Shown: piece by piece, positions 1 to 8,049 of the stretch | How the letters are laid out: each line of letters opens with the position of its first letter | Position numbering within the stretch: the first letter of the stretch is position 1 | From: Acrocarpospora pleiomorpha | GTDB taxonomy: Bacteria; Actinomycetota; Actinomycetes; Streptosporangiales; Streptosporangiaceae | Assembly: GCF_009687885.1 (NCBI RefSeq) | Contig: NZ_BLAF01000067.1 | Span: 1-59,263 of the forward strand | Length of the DNA: 59,263 bases | Reading direction: 5' to 3' | Made by a program: the position numbers and the translations under genes | The notes under the pieces: model-generated | Told to the model about the DNA's origin: nothing | The model's database searches: none | What the model saw: only the letters and a program-made list of their open reading frames with translations

Positions 1-133
1 CGGGTGGGCAGGGCGGACACGTAGGCCGACGTAAGACCGTGCCAGAGACCACCGCGCCCGCGATGGCCGCTGACCAGCGGCTAACGAGAGGCCCGCTATC
101 ACGGTCGGCCGGAGTGTCCGCCCTGCCCACCCG
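1..133. repeat. Inverted-repeat element with 20-bp perfect arms
   Basis: Bases 1-20 and 114-133 are perfect reverse complements. Inside them a second pair (24-30 with 104-110) and a small hairpin (66-71 with 76-81, loop GACC) continue the fold, so one strand could form a long branched stem. It lies beyond the 3' end of the tagF-like gene and contains no credible coding sequence. It could be a MITE-like remnant, a large terminator or a structured RNA. The left arm begins at the window edge, so the element may extend further and no target-site duplication can be checked. Confidence 0.6.
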
Positions 134-142
134 CTACGGACC

Positions 143-237
143 CCAGCCCTCCAAAGGTACGGCGAGAACCTCATCGCCCACCCGGCTACACACCAGCCCT
201 CCAAAACGGCACGGCGAAAACCTCACCCGGCTACAGA
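143..237. repeat. Imperfect tandem repeat, two units of 45-50 bp
   Basis: Unit one (143-192) and unit two (193-237) both begin CCAGCCCTCCAAA, share a central ACGGCGA-AACCTC block and end in CACCCGGCTACA. Unit two is about 5 bp shorter. A partial copy of the unit end (about 127-140) sits just before unit one. The rest of 238-305 shows no recognisable feature before the tagF-like stop codon. Function unknown. Confidence 0.6.
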
Positions 238-305
238 CCAGGTCCCCCACAAAGCAGTCCGCCGCGTGACCAAGGGCACACGCGGCGGACAGGAATATCT
301 GGTGG

Positions 306-3194
306 TCAGGTGTTGAAGACGTGGTCGACCACAGCCGCGGCGGATTTGCCGGAGTCGTGGGGGGCATACGTGCGGGCGAAGGCCGCGTACCGGTCCGCGA
401 GGCGGAGGGAGACCGTGTCGATGGTGCGGAGGACCTCGACCACCTCGGCGGAGCTGGCCAGGCGAGGGCCGGGGCGGTTGGCTTCCAGGTCCAGGTAGAG
501 GCCGCGGGTGGAGCGGTACTTGTCCAGGTCGGGGGTGAACAGAACGACCGGACGGCCGGTGGCGACGAAGTCGAACAGGGCCGAGGAGTAGTCGGTGACC
601 AGCACATCCGCGATGGCCATCAAGTCCGCCATATCCGGATAAGTCGTGACGTCGATGGCGAAGCCGTCATGCGAGTGCACGTGCGGAAACGCCTGCATCA
701 GATGACCCCGGACCAGCACCACATGATCGTCACCCAGCGCCCGCTTGGCATCGGCAAGATCCAGCTTGACCGCCGCGTTCCTGCGGTCGTAGTCCCGGAA
801 CGTCGGCGCGTACAGCACGACGCGCTTCCCCTCCGGAATGCCGATGCGCTGCCTGATCTCGGCGGCGGTGTCGCCGACGTTGAACAGGCTGTCGTTGCGC
901 GGATAGCCGGACTCGAGGATCTCGCCCTCGTAGCCGAAAGCCTTGCGCAGGATCGAGGACGCCCACGGCGATTGCGAGAGCAGCACATCCCAGCCGCGGA
1001 CCTCGGCCGCCTGGCGGTGCCAGACCGGCGGGCGCGGCTCGCGGCGCATGTGGGCCAGGTCGCGGCCGACGTGCTTGACGGGGGTGCCGTGCCAGGTCTG
1101 CAGGCAGACCTGCTCCTCCCGGGTGCGGAACCAGGCGGGCAGGAACTGGTTGCCGACGATGTAGCGGGAGCGGGCCAGCGCCTCGTAGTGCTCGCCGCTG
1201 CCCTCGCGGACCACGGTCGGCTCGATGCCCTCGCCCAGGCCGAGCTCGCGCGAGCCCGGCGGGACGAAGGCGCCGTCCCGCACCACCCAGATGTGCTCGC
1301 TGTCGTCGCCGCGCCGCAGCCGCTCCTCGTAGATCGCCCGCGGGTTGTCGGAGTACGCCCGCCCGTCGAACGAGGAGTAGACGGTCGCCTCGCGGATCGG
1401 CTTGGCCCGGTGCGCGGGGTAGAGGTTGCGGCTGAGCGCCCAGAGCCCGGCCGCGCTGCGCTCGTCGCCGGGGCGCTCCTCGGCGGCGACCAGCACCGGC
1501 ACGTCGAAGCGGGTGGCCACGAAGCGGTAGACGCGTCCGTCGATGGTGCGCGAGTCCTCGTCCAGCTCGGCCAGCGAGGCATGGTGCACCCGGACCGGGA
1601 CCATGGACGGGCCGTACTTGCCGGGCGGGGCCACGGACAGGTTCCAGGTGCCCTCAGACAGCGGGGCAGAGCCCCCGAAGCGGGGCATCGCGCCGGGCGC
1701 GAGCCGTACCTCGAAGGAGGTGCCCGAGCGGGTCAGCGGGACCCGGAAGGTGAGGCCGCCGCGGTGGCGGAGCACCAGGTCGCGCGGGCCTTCCTCGGGG
1801 TCGGGGTAGTCGCCGGCGAGCACCAGCGCGCCGTCCTGCCAGCCCATCGTGGTGATGATCGGCTGGATCTTGTGGCCGGAGACGACCACCCGGTCCCGCC
1901 GGTCGCCCTGGACGGTGATCTCGCGGTCGCCGACCAGCAGCCGGGTCTCCGGCGTGCCCTCCAGCATGACCGAGGCGGCCGGGTCGCCCTTCGGCTCCAC
2001 CCACAGGCGGCGCGCGTCGGCGGTCAGCAGCGTCTGCACGGCCAGCGACAGCGAGAAGCGGCTGCCGCCCTCGACGGGGGTGAAGTCGGCGGCCATCCGG
2101 TGGCCGCCCACCCTGGCCTTGCCCTTGTTGACCGGACGGCCCGGCAGGAAGCCGGTCAGCTCGATGGTGTCGCCCTCCAGCGCGACGCCGGTGAGCTCGG
2201 CCCTGGTCGGATGGAGCACGACCTGCAGCGCCTTGTCGGAGGTCCAGACCGGGCGGACCCACCAGCGCTCGCGGACCTTGAGCCCGGCGGGGCGCTCGGT
2301 CCTGCCGATGGCCGGGCCGCGCAGCACGCCGGTGGAGCGGGCGGCGCGGCTCCAGATCACGATCTCGGCCCGCCACGTGGTGGTGTCGCGGACGGTGTGG
2401 CGGCGGCGCAGCACCCGCTTGCCGCCGCGGACCACCGCGCGCAGCGCGGCCCGCCAGCGCAGCGCGAACGGGTTCAGCTCGGCGGTGAAGCCGGCCCAGT
2501 CGTAGTTGCAGCCGGGCTCGCGCGCCGCGTGGGTGGCCTCGGGGCGGAACGTGCGCTTGGTCTTGAGGGTCACCGACGGCAGCCAGCGCGGCCCGCGCAG
2601 CACCACGGTGGCCCGGTTGAACCGGCCGCTGCGGACCGACAGACCGGCCAGGTAGGCGTGGCCGCTGATCTGGAGGCGCTTGCCGTTCCAGGTGATGTCG
2701 TCGATCTGGGTGACCGGCACCATGTCGGCGGAGCGCAGGCGCAGCAGTTCGCGGTCCACCTCGACCGGCAGGTCGGCATACCACCGCAGCCCGTGGCGGA
2801 CCCGCCGGGACGGCTCGGCCCCCGCGGCGGCCAGCTTGGCCAGCGCGTCACTCTCGGCCAGCTCGGCCGGGTCGACGGTTTCGATCAAGTGGTACGCCAC
2901 CCGGCGACCGACCGGAAGGGCCTTCTTGACCTTGGGGTCTACGCTCTCCAGGTAGGGGCGGAGGACCGCGATCGCTTGAGCTCGGCGGGCCGCTCCCCGC
3001 TTGGCCGCGGCGTCCAGCCGCAAGCCCAGGGGTCCGGCCAGGACCTCGCCGTCCAGAGTCCGGCGCGCGGCCTTGTCAAGGCCTTCCGCGCGGACGAGCT
3101 GGACCAGAGCGTCGATGGTCTCGCCCCGGTCATAGAGCTCCTGGACAGCCCGCAGTCGTTCAGCGGCGACATCGCCCTGGCGTGCGGGTGTCAT
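306..3194 (-). CDS. CDP-glycerol glycerophosphotransferase family protein (TagF-like)
   Basis: Predicted to polymerise glycerol-phosphate or a related polyol-phosphate wall polymer from a CDP-activated donor at the cytoplasmic face of the membrane. The last ~350 of 962 residues match the Glyphos_transf family: QTWHGTPVKHVGRDLA, a LLSQSPWASSIL segment, YPRNDSLF, VLYAPTFRDYD and VTDYSSALFDFVATGRP. The ~600-residue N-terminal part is beta-rich in appearance and unlike short TagF proteins; I cannot name it. The ATG start is preceded by a purine-rich AGGGTGG. Teichoic-type polymers of this sort occur in actinomycetes. The exact polymer is not deducible. Confidence 0.85.
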   Translation of the reverse strand: MTPARQGDVAAERLRAVQELYDRGETIDALVQLVRAEGLDKAARRTLDGEVLAGPLGLRLDAAAKRGAARRAQAIAVLRPYLESVDPKVKKALPVGRRVAYHLIETVDPAELAESDALAKLAAAGAEPSRRVRHGLRWYADLPVEVDRELLRLRSADMVPVTQIDDITWNGKRLQISGHAYLAGLSVRSGRFNRATVVLRGPRWLPSVTLKTKRTFRPEATHAAREPGCNYDWAGFTAELNPFALRWRAALRAVVRGGKRVLRRRHTVRDTTTWRAEIVIWSRAARSTGVLRGPAIGRTERPAGLKVRERWWVRPVWTSDKALQVVLHPTRAELTGVALEGDTIELTGFLPGRPVNKGKARVGGHRMAADFTPVEGGSRFSLSLAVQTLLTADARRLWVEPKGDPAASVMLEGTPETRLLVGDREITVQGDRRDRVVVSGHKIQPIITTMGWQDGALVLAGDYPDPEEGPRDLVLRHRGGLTFRVPLTRSGTSFEVRLAPGAMPRFGGSAPLSEGTWNLSVAPPGKYGPSMVPVRVHHASLAELDEDSRTIDGRVYRFVATRFDVPVLVAAEERPGDERSAAGLWALSRNLYPAHRAKPIREATVYSSFDGRAYSDNPRAIYEERLRRGDDSEHIWVVRDGAFVPPGSRELGLGEGIEPTVVREGSGEHYEALARSRYIVGNQFLPAWFRTREEQVCLQTWHGTPVKHVGRDLAHMRREPRPPVWHRQAAEVRGWDVLLSQSPWASSILRKAFGYEGEILESGYPRNDSLFNVGDTAAEIRQRIGIPEGKRVVLYAPTFRDYDRRNAAVKLDLADAKRALGDDHVVLVRGHLMQAFPHVHSHDGFAIDVTTYPDMADLMAIADVLVTDYSSALFDFVATGRPVVLFTPDLDKYRSTRGLYLDLEANRPGPRLASSAEVVEVLRTIDTVSLRLADRYAAFARTYAPHDSGKSAAAVVDHVFNT

Positions 3195-3245
3195 AAGGGG
3201 GCACCACCCTTCAGATGACCGGGTTTCTGGAAATAGTAATGCCGG

Positions 3246-3551
3246 TCACAGAGGAGTTCCGTCCCATCGTGCGGTACGCATCTGGGCCCGGGCCCCTTTA
3301 ACCGGTGTTCCTTCCTCACGCCACCTGCGCAGACACTCGGTTTCGTGCCCAGGCGGCGGAGTTCCATCTGTTCGGATGACGCGCCACCACGGAACACCGC
3401 CACCCCAGACCGACAGAACGCGGCCGACCTGCCGCGGCCCACCCTCACCGAGGAACTCGGCCACGTCGCCGTAGGACATGACCCGGCCCGGCGGGATGCG
3501 CTCGACCAGGTCGAGCACCCGCTCCGCATACGGGGTCAGGTCCGACGTCAT
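3246..3551 (-). CDS. Alkyltransferase-like protein (ATL, MGMT family)
   Basis: 101 residues covering only the C-terminal DNA-binding fold of O6-alkylguanine-DNA alkyltransferases. The helix-turn-helix entry PPGRVMSYGDVAEFLG and the RQVGRVL recognition segment are present. The alkyl-acceptor motif PCHRV is replaced by PWWRV (residues 54-58), so the reactive cysteine is gone. ATL proteins bind O6-alkylguanine and hand the lesion to nucleotide excision repair without repairing it directly. The start ATG overlaps the stop of the upstream gene (ATGA), so the two are probably translationally coupled. Confidence 0.88.
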   Translation of the reverse strand: MTSDLTPYAERVLDLVERIPPGRVMSYGDVAEFLGEGGPRQVGRVLSVWGGGVPWWRVIRTDGTPPPGHETECLRRWREEGTPVKGARAQMRTARWDGTPL

Positions 3552-3949
3552 TCGCTCCAGCTGCTCGGCCCGGCCGCCAGGAGTTCCTCCAGCTTGCCGA
3601 ACTCGAGCACCGAGGCACTGCCGGTCTGTTCCAGGATGCCATCTCTGATCGAGTAGATTTCGCCATCTTCCCCGGTCAGACGGCCGCCGACCAGCTCCGA
3701 CAGGACGGCCAGCTGGGCCAGCTGCCAGTCCGACGCGGGCTCGCCGACCAGGCGGCAGGCGGAAGTGGACCAGGTGGCGATGGTGTGTGTCGCGTCGCCG
3801 AAGCGCACGACCACCTCGCCGGCCTCCCGCAACCCGCGCAGGTCGAACCCGGCCTCGGCCGCCTCAGGCGACGTCTCGGCCGACAGCGATCTCGCGAGTT
3901 CGGTGTAGCCGAGCGGTATCTCCCGCTCCACGCGCAACTCGTAACCCAT
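3548..3949 (-). CDS. Conserved hypothetical protein
   Basis: 133 residues beginning MGYELRVEREIPLGY. I recognise no family. It is acidic, has no signal peptide or membrane segment and looks like a compact alpha/beta cytosolic protein. Its stop overlaps the ATL start by four bases (ATGA), which suggests co-transcription and possibly a role linked to the ATL protein, but that is only inference from position. Confidence 0.7.
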   Translation of the reverse strand: MGYELRVEREIPLGYTELARSLSAETSPEAAEAGFDLRGLREAGEVVVRFGDATHTIATWSTSACRLVGEPASDWQLAQLAVLSELVGGRLTGEDGEIYSIRDGILEQTGSASVLEFGKLEELLAAGPSSWSE

Positions 3950-4050
3950 GACGCGCGACCTTAGCGAAACTTTGCCCCGCCCTGTGACCAGATGGCCTAA
4001 CTTGCGACAGCCCGCAGCCTAAAAGCACTCGAATCGCCACCGTTATGTGA

Positions 4051-5175
4051 TCAGCTGCCACGGCGCGCCAGCAGTATTACCGAGACGCCGAAAGCGCCCA
4101 GGCCCAGCATCACTCCGATGCCGTACACCCAGAGCCTAACGGGATCCGGGCCCGGGCGCGTGGGTCCTTCGGAGAGTGGGCCGCCGCCGAAGTGGAGCTC
4201 GCCGGAGATCTCCAGGGCGCGGCGGTAGCCGGCCAGCTCACCGGCCCGGGCCAGGGCGGTCTCGGCGTTCACCACCCCGAAGCCGATCTTGTCGTCGTAG
4301 CCGTCCGGGGGGCGCGTGCGGGTGGCCGAGGTGAGGGCGCGGCTGACCAGGTCAGGGGGGAGGTCGGGGTATTTGGCCTTGATCAGGGCGACCACGCCGG
4401 CCACCAGGGCGCTGGCCGATCCGGTGCCGGTCAGCTTGGCGCCCCCGGCCACCGGGATCTCCACGCCGGGCGCCCCGACCAGGACGGAGAGGTTGTCGCT
4501 GCTGAACGGCGCGCCGACGTTCTTGTCGTCCACCGCGGCCACGCCGATCACGCCGGGGTATCCGGCCGGGAACTGCCAGTAGGAGGAGCTCATCTCGCGC
4601 GCGTACGGCGACTGCCCGTAGTCCCCCACGCCGGAGACGACCGAAACCCCCCGGGACAGCGCGTACGACACCGCGTCGCGGTCGATCCTGGCCACGCCGA
4701 ACATGCCGACCGGCACCAGGATCACCTGCGCGCCGTGGTTGGCCGCGTAGCGGATGCCGCGGGCGATCGGGCTGTCGACCATGCCGCCGTTGCCGGCCTG
4801 AGGGTCGATGAGCTCGTCGTCCAGCGGCGGCGCGAACACGGGAACCGACAGGATGCGGGCTTCCGGAGCCACCCCGAGCACGCCGCCACCAGCACCGTCC
4901 CCGGCGATCAGGGTGGCCAGCGCGGTGCCGTACGGCCCGGAGCGGTTGTCAGGACCGGAGTAGTACGTGCCCGTCATATCCGGCGCCTGCACCACCCGCC
5001 CGCGAAGTCCCGGCGCGTCCGCGTCGACCCTCTGGTGCAGCACGGCCACCGTGACGCTGGACCCCTTGGTCTGCTTCCAGGCCGCCTCGACGTTCAACCG
5101 GTCCAACGGAGTCGGCGCGGGCGCGGCCACCAGGGCCAGGACGGTGGCCGCCACCGAGGCGGCGGCTCTCAGCAC
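4051..5175 (-). CDS. Mycosin-like S8 subtilase homologue with lost catalytic triad (pseudoprotease)
   Basis: 374 residues with a signal peptide, a subtilase fold and a C-terminal membrane helix (YGIGVMLGLGAFGVSVILLA) followed by a short basic tail, the mycosin layout. Compared with its neighbour at 6055-7284 the catalytic residues are replaced: Asp by His47 (VAVLHQRVD), His by Tyr82 (GPYGTA) and Ser by Gly252 (TGTGSAS). The oxyanion Asn is Asp185. Surrounding structural motifs are well kept (GVAPEARILSV, ALIKAKYP, GFGVVNA), so this is a maintained protein rather than a decaying gene. The GTG start at 5175 has AGGGGA five bases upstream and overlaps the preceding gene by 7 bp; longer in-frame starts fall inside that gene. 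Likely a scaffold or regulator, not an active protease. Confidence 0.85.
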   Translation of the reverse strand: MLRAAASVAATVLALVAAPAPTPLDRLNVEAAWKQTKGSSVTVAVLHQRVDADAPGLRGRVVQAPDMTGTYYSGPDNRSGPYGTALATLIAGDGAGGGVLGVAPEARILSVPVFAPPLDDELIDPQAGNGGMVDSPIARGIRYAANHGAQVILVPVGMFGVARIDRDAVSYALSRGVSVVSGVGDYGQSPYAREMSSSYWQFPAGYPGVIGVAAVDDKNVGAPFSSDNLSVLVGAPGVEIPVAGGAKLTGTGSASALVAGVVALIKAKYPDLPPDLVSRALTSATRTRPPDGYDDKIGFGVVNAETALARAGELAGYRRALEISGELHFGGGPLSEGPTRPGPDPVRLWVYGIGVMLGLGAFGVSVILLARRGS

Positions 5176-6002
5176 ACGTTCCCCTGGGTGCAGCGCGGCA
5201 CGTCGGGTTCCTCGCCCAGGGAACGCGCCACCCGGCCGCCGATGGCCTGCGCGGCGGGCCACATCTCGCTGTTCAAGGCCTCCTCCGGCGGGATCGCGTC
5301 GCGGGTCCTGCCGTCGGTATACCCCGTGGTGACGAAGACAATGTAGGGACCGACGCCGACCCAGGCGGAGCGCTGCCGCTGCGCGGCGCCGAACAGGTCG
5401 GTGATCGTGCCGGGGAAGGCCACCGGGCGCACCCCGACCCGGTCGTCCACCGGGAGCTTGGCGGCGGCGCTGATCCGGGCGTCCTCGTCCTTGAGCACGG
5501 CCACGCCGATCGTGATCGCGAACGTGGCCGACTGGTCCACGTAGGTGGAACGAAGCAGGACCCGGCAGCCGCTCTCGTTGAGCACCGAGGCGACCGGCGC
5601 GTCCACCCCCGCCCAGCACGGGATCTCCGGCGCGACGCCGATCCGGCGGGCGAACTGCTGGGTGCGGGCCAGGCCCATGTATTCGAGCTCCTCCGGGAAG
5701 ACCACGGTGGCGGGCCAGTCGTACCAGCGGCGGGCGACGTCCTGTTTCACGTATTCCGCGCGCTCCGCGCCGGTGAGCGGGCGGGACCTGGTCTCCTGGA
5801 GCAGGGCGGCGGTGCCGAGCAGCACGACGATGGCCGCGGCCCCGAGCACCGCGGCCATGATGGCCAGGAAGATGGAGCGCAGGCGCACGCCGCGCGCTAA
5901 CTCAGCCCGCTCCCTGGCGGCCTGCGCGGCGGCGGCACGTCCCCGCGAGGCAGGCCACGGGCGCACCCGGGTACGGCCGGTCCGTGGCTGCTGTGGCGAC
6001 AT
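5169..6002 (-). CDS. Membrane-anchored protein paired with the mycosin-like gene (copy 1)
   Basis: 277 residues: a basic cytoplasmic N-terminus of about 45 residues, one membrane helix (about 47-70) and an extracellular domain. It is a clear paralogue of the protein at 7278-7997: both have the pattern ARRW..WPA..(V/I)FP after the helix, a paired-cysteine core, a GPY(I/L)V..T.G.TDGR segment and a C-terminal cysteine-rich end (PRCTQGNVC here). I do not recognise a named family. It sits directly upstream of the pseudo-mycosin and overlaps it by 7 bp, so it is probably a partner of that protein at the cell surface. Confidence 0.75.
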   Translation of the reverse strand: MSPQQPRTGRTRVRPWPASRGRAAAAQAARERAELARGVRLRSIFLAIMAAVLGAAAIVVLLGTAALLQETRSRPLTGAERAEYVKQDVARRWYDWPATVVFPEELEYMGLARTQQFARRIGVAPEIPCWAGVDAPVASVLNESGCRVLLRSTYVDQSATFAITIGVAVLKDEDARISAAAKLPVDDRVGVRPVAFPGTITDLFGAAQRQRSAWVGVGPYIVFVTTGYTDGRTRDAIPPEEALNSEMWPAAQAIGGRVARSLGEEPDVPRCTQGNVC

Positions 6003-6054
6003 ACTCTGATGTTACGTCGAAGCGTCCGTATGCCAACGATTCGGTAGAGGTATC

Positions 6055-7284
6055 TCAGCGGGTGGCATACGTTTCACGCCTGACGGCGACCACACCGGCG
6101 TTGCGCCTGGCCCTTCTGACCAGGAAGACCACCACCATCAGGCCGCCCGCCGCGCCGAGCAGCCCGGCCAGGCCGACCCCGGCGAAGACGGTGATGGCCT
6201 GCTGGTTGCGGTTGACGATCACGACCGGGCCCGGCGCGGCGGTGGCGATCGGGCGGTCCGGGTGCTGCACGCCGGGTCCTGAGGCGGTGACCCGGTGCTT
6301 GGACAGCACGGCGGCCATCTTGAGCGCGCGGGTGGCGTTGACGACGCCGAAGCCGGTGCCGGTGTTGTAGCGGGCGCCGCGCGGGGCCACGGCGGAGGAG
6401 GCGAGCGCCTGCGCCACCAACGCGGGCGACATTTTCGGATATTTCGCCTTAATAAGGGCGGCGACGCCGGAGACGAGGGCGGTCGCCTGGGAGGTGCCCC
6501 GGCCCACCCAGTATTCGTTGTCGGGTCCCGCGCCCAGGATGTCCACGCCGGGCGCCGACAGCATGACCGAGGAGTTGCGGTTGGAGAAGGAGGCCCGGGT
6601 CATCGTGCTGGTCACTGCGGCCACCGAGATCACGCCCGGGATCGAGGCCGGGTAGGAGTAGGGCGCCGTCCTGCGTCCCGCGCCGTCGTTGCCCGCCGCC
6701 GCGACCAGCACCACGCCCTTGGAGATCGCGTAGCGGATGGCGGCGCGCTCGGCCTCGGTGGCCAGGTCCTTGGAGATGGACAGGTTGATCACGTGCGCGC
6801 CGCTGTCCACCGCGTGCCTGATGCCCTTGGCGACCACGCCCTCGTAGCGGGCCTCGGCGTTGAACGTGCGGAACCCCGGCTCCTCGTCCTCCAGGATCAC
6901 CCGCACCGACAGCACCCGCGCCTCGGGCGCGACGCCGATCACGCCGTCGCCGCGTCCTGGACCGTGCCCGTGACCGGCGATCAGGGAGGCCATGTACGTC
7001 CCGTGCAACCGCACCGGCGGGGCGCCGCCCGGGTTCGCGCCCTCGGTGAAATCCCTTCCGATCCGTACGGACCCGACCAGGTCCCGGTGGTTCGGATCCA
7101 CCCCCGAGTCGAGCACGGCGACCAGCACGCCCCGCCCCTTGGTGACCTGCCAGGCCTGCGCGAGCCCCAGCGTCCGCAGCACGGCGGCCTGGCTGCCGCG
7201 CACGTCGTCGGCAGCGGCGGGACCGCCCAGGAAGCACGGCAGTAGGAGTAAGGCCACCAGGGCCCCGCGCAGCGGTCTCAGCAC
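6055..7284 (-). CDS. Mycosin-type S8 serine protease (membrane anchored)
   Basis: 409 residues with a signal peptide ending near GGPAAADD, a subtilase domain and a C-terminal membrane helix followed by a basic tail (LVRRARRNAG). The catalytic triad is complete: Asp59 (VAVLDSGVD), His94 (LHGTYMAS) and Ser265 (GRGTSQATA), with the oxyanion Asn199 (AAAGND). The family is best known as MycP of type VII secretion, where it is required for secretion, but no ecc or esx genes are present here. The GTG start at 7284 has AAGGAG six bases upstream and overlaps the preceding gene by 7 bp, exactly as in the second module. Confidence 0.92.
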   Translation of the reverse strand: MLRPLRGALVALLLLPCFLGGPAAADDVRGSQAAVLRTLGLAQAWQVTKGRGVLVAVLDSGVDPNHRDLVGSVRIGRDFTEGANPGGAPPVRLHGTYMASLIAGHGHGPGRGDGVIGVAPEARVLSVRVILEDEEPGFRTFNAEARYEGVVAKGIRHAVDSGAHVINLSISKDLATEAERAAIRYAISKGVVLVAAAGNDGAGRRTAPYSYPASIPGVISVAAVTSTMTRASFSNRNSSVMLSAPGVDILGAGPDNEYWVGRGTSQATALVSGVAALIKAKYPKMSPALVAQALASSAVAPRGARYNTGTGFGVVNATRALKMAAVLSKHRVTASGPGVQHPDRPIATAAPGPVVIVNRNQQAITVFAGVGLAGLLGAAGGLMVVVFLVRRARRNAGVVAVRRETYATR

Positions 7285-7997
7285 TGGAACTCCTTCGCCG
7301 CACAGTTGGGCAGCACGGGGTTGAGCAGTTCCTTGGCGATCCGGTCGGCCAGGTCGCCGGTGAAGGTGAACATGGTGGGCCGCTGCCGCCCGAGCGCGCG
7401 GGCCGGTCGCCCATCCGTCTGGCCCGCGGTCGTCATGACCAGGTACGGCCCCGCTCGCCGTACCGTGGCGACCTGGCGGCCCGCGGCGGTGAAGCGGTCG
7501 GCCACAGTGCGCGGGAAGGAGAGCGCCCGCAGGCCGGGCGCGGGTTTGCCGCCCTGCGGCAGGGCCGCGGCGGCGCTGTCGGCCGCGCCGGCGTCGGGGA
7601 AGGCGGCGACGCCGACGGTGACCACGATGCCCTGCAGCGCGTCCAGGTAGGTGGCACGCAGCACGCCCTGGCAGCGGGCGGCCTTCATGGTCTCGCGGAG
7701 GGCGGCGTCCACGGCGGCCACGCAGTCGGTCCTGGCCGAGATGCCGACCCTGCGGGCCCGCTCCGCGCCGCCCTGCTCGCCGGTGTAGGCGACGGTGGCG
7801 GGGAAGATCCGCCCGGCCGGCCAGACCCGCCAGCGGCGGGCGATCTCGGTCGCCGCCGCCTGGCGGAGTTCCTGCTGGCTGGGCTGCCTGGTCAGCTCAG
7901 CCAGCGCGGCGCTGGCCCCGACCCCGGCGACGATCGCGCAGCTCACGGTGAGAGCGGACGCCACCAGCATCGTCGGCCAACTGCGTCTCTCCCTCAC
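7278..7997 (-). CDS. Membrane-anchored protein paired with mycosin (copy 2)
   Basis: Paralogue of the 5169-6002 product: short basic N-terminus (RERRSWP), one membrane helix, then an extracellular domain with ARRWRVWPAGRIFP, VRRAGPYLVMTTAG and a C-terminal cysteine end (NCAAKEFQC). I chose the GTG at 7997 because it puts a basic stretch directly before the helix; a TTG at 8039 would add 14 residues. It is first in the four-gene series and overlaps the active mycosin by 7 bp. Function unknown; a dedicated partner or substrate of the protease is the simplest idea. Confidence 0.75.
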   Translation of the reverse strand: MRERRSWPTMLVASALTVSCAIVAGVGASAALAELTRQPSQQELRQAAATEIARRWRVWPAGRIFPATVAYTGEQGGAERARRVGISARTDCVAAVDAALRETMKAARCQGVLRATYLDALQGIVVTVGVAAFPDAGAADSAAAALPQGGKPAPGLRALSFPRTVADRFTAAGRQVATVRRAGPYLVMTTAGQTDGRPARALGRQRPTMFTFTGDLADRIAKELLNPVLPNCAAKEFQC

Positions 7998-8049
7998 GGC
8001 CCCGACCTTAACCCCCAGTAGGGACTGCCATCCCCACAAACGGGCTTAA

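Noticed and set aside
321..3218. 965-codon open frame opposite the tagF-like gene
   Set aside because: It is the antisense shadow of a high-GC gene: composition is Gly/Ala/Arg/Asp repeats with no family motif, and the minus-strand frame has clear conserved domains.
5176..5619. Longer N-terminus for the pseudo-mycosin (frame open to 5619)
   Set aside because: The extension lies wholly inside the upstream gene in another frame and is Arg/Gly-rich. A GTG with a good ribosome site and signal peptide starts at 5175.
4051..7284. Complete type VII secretion locus suggested by the mycosins
   Set aside because: No EccB, EccC, EccD, EccE or Esx/PE/PPE-like genes are present in the window.
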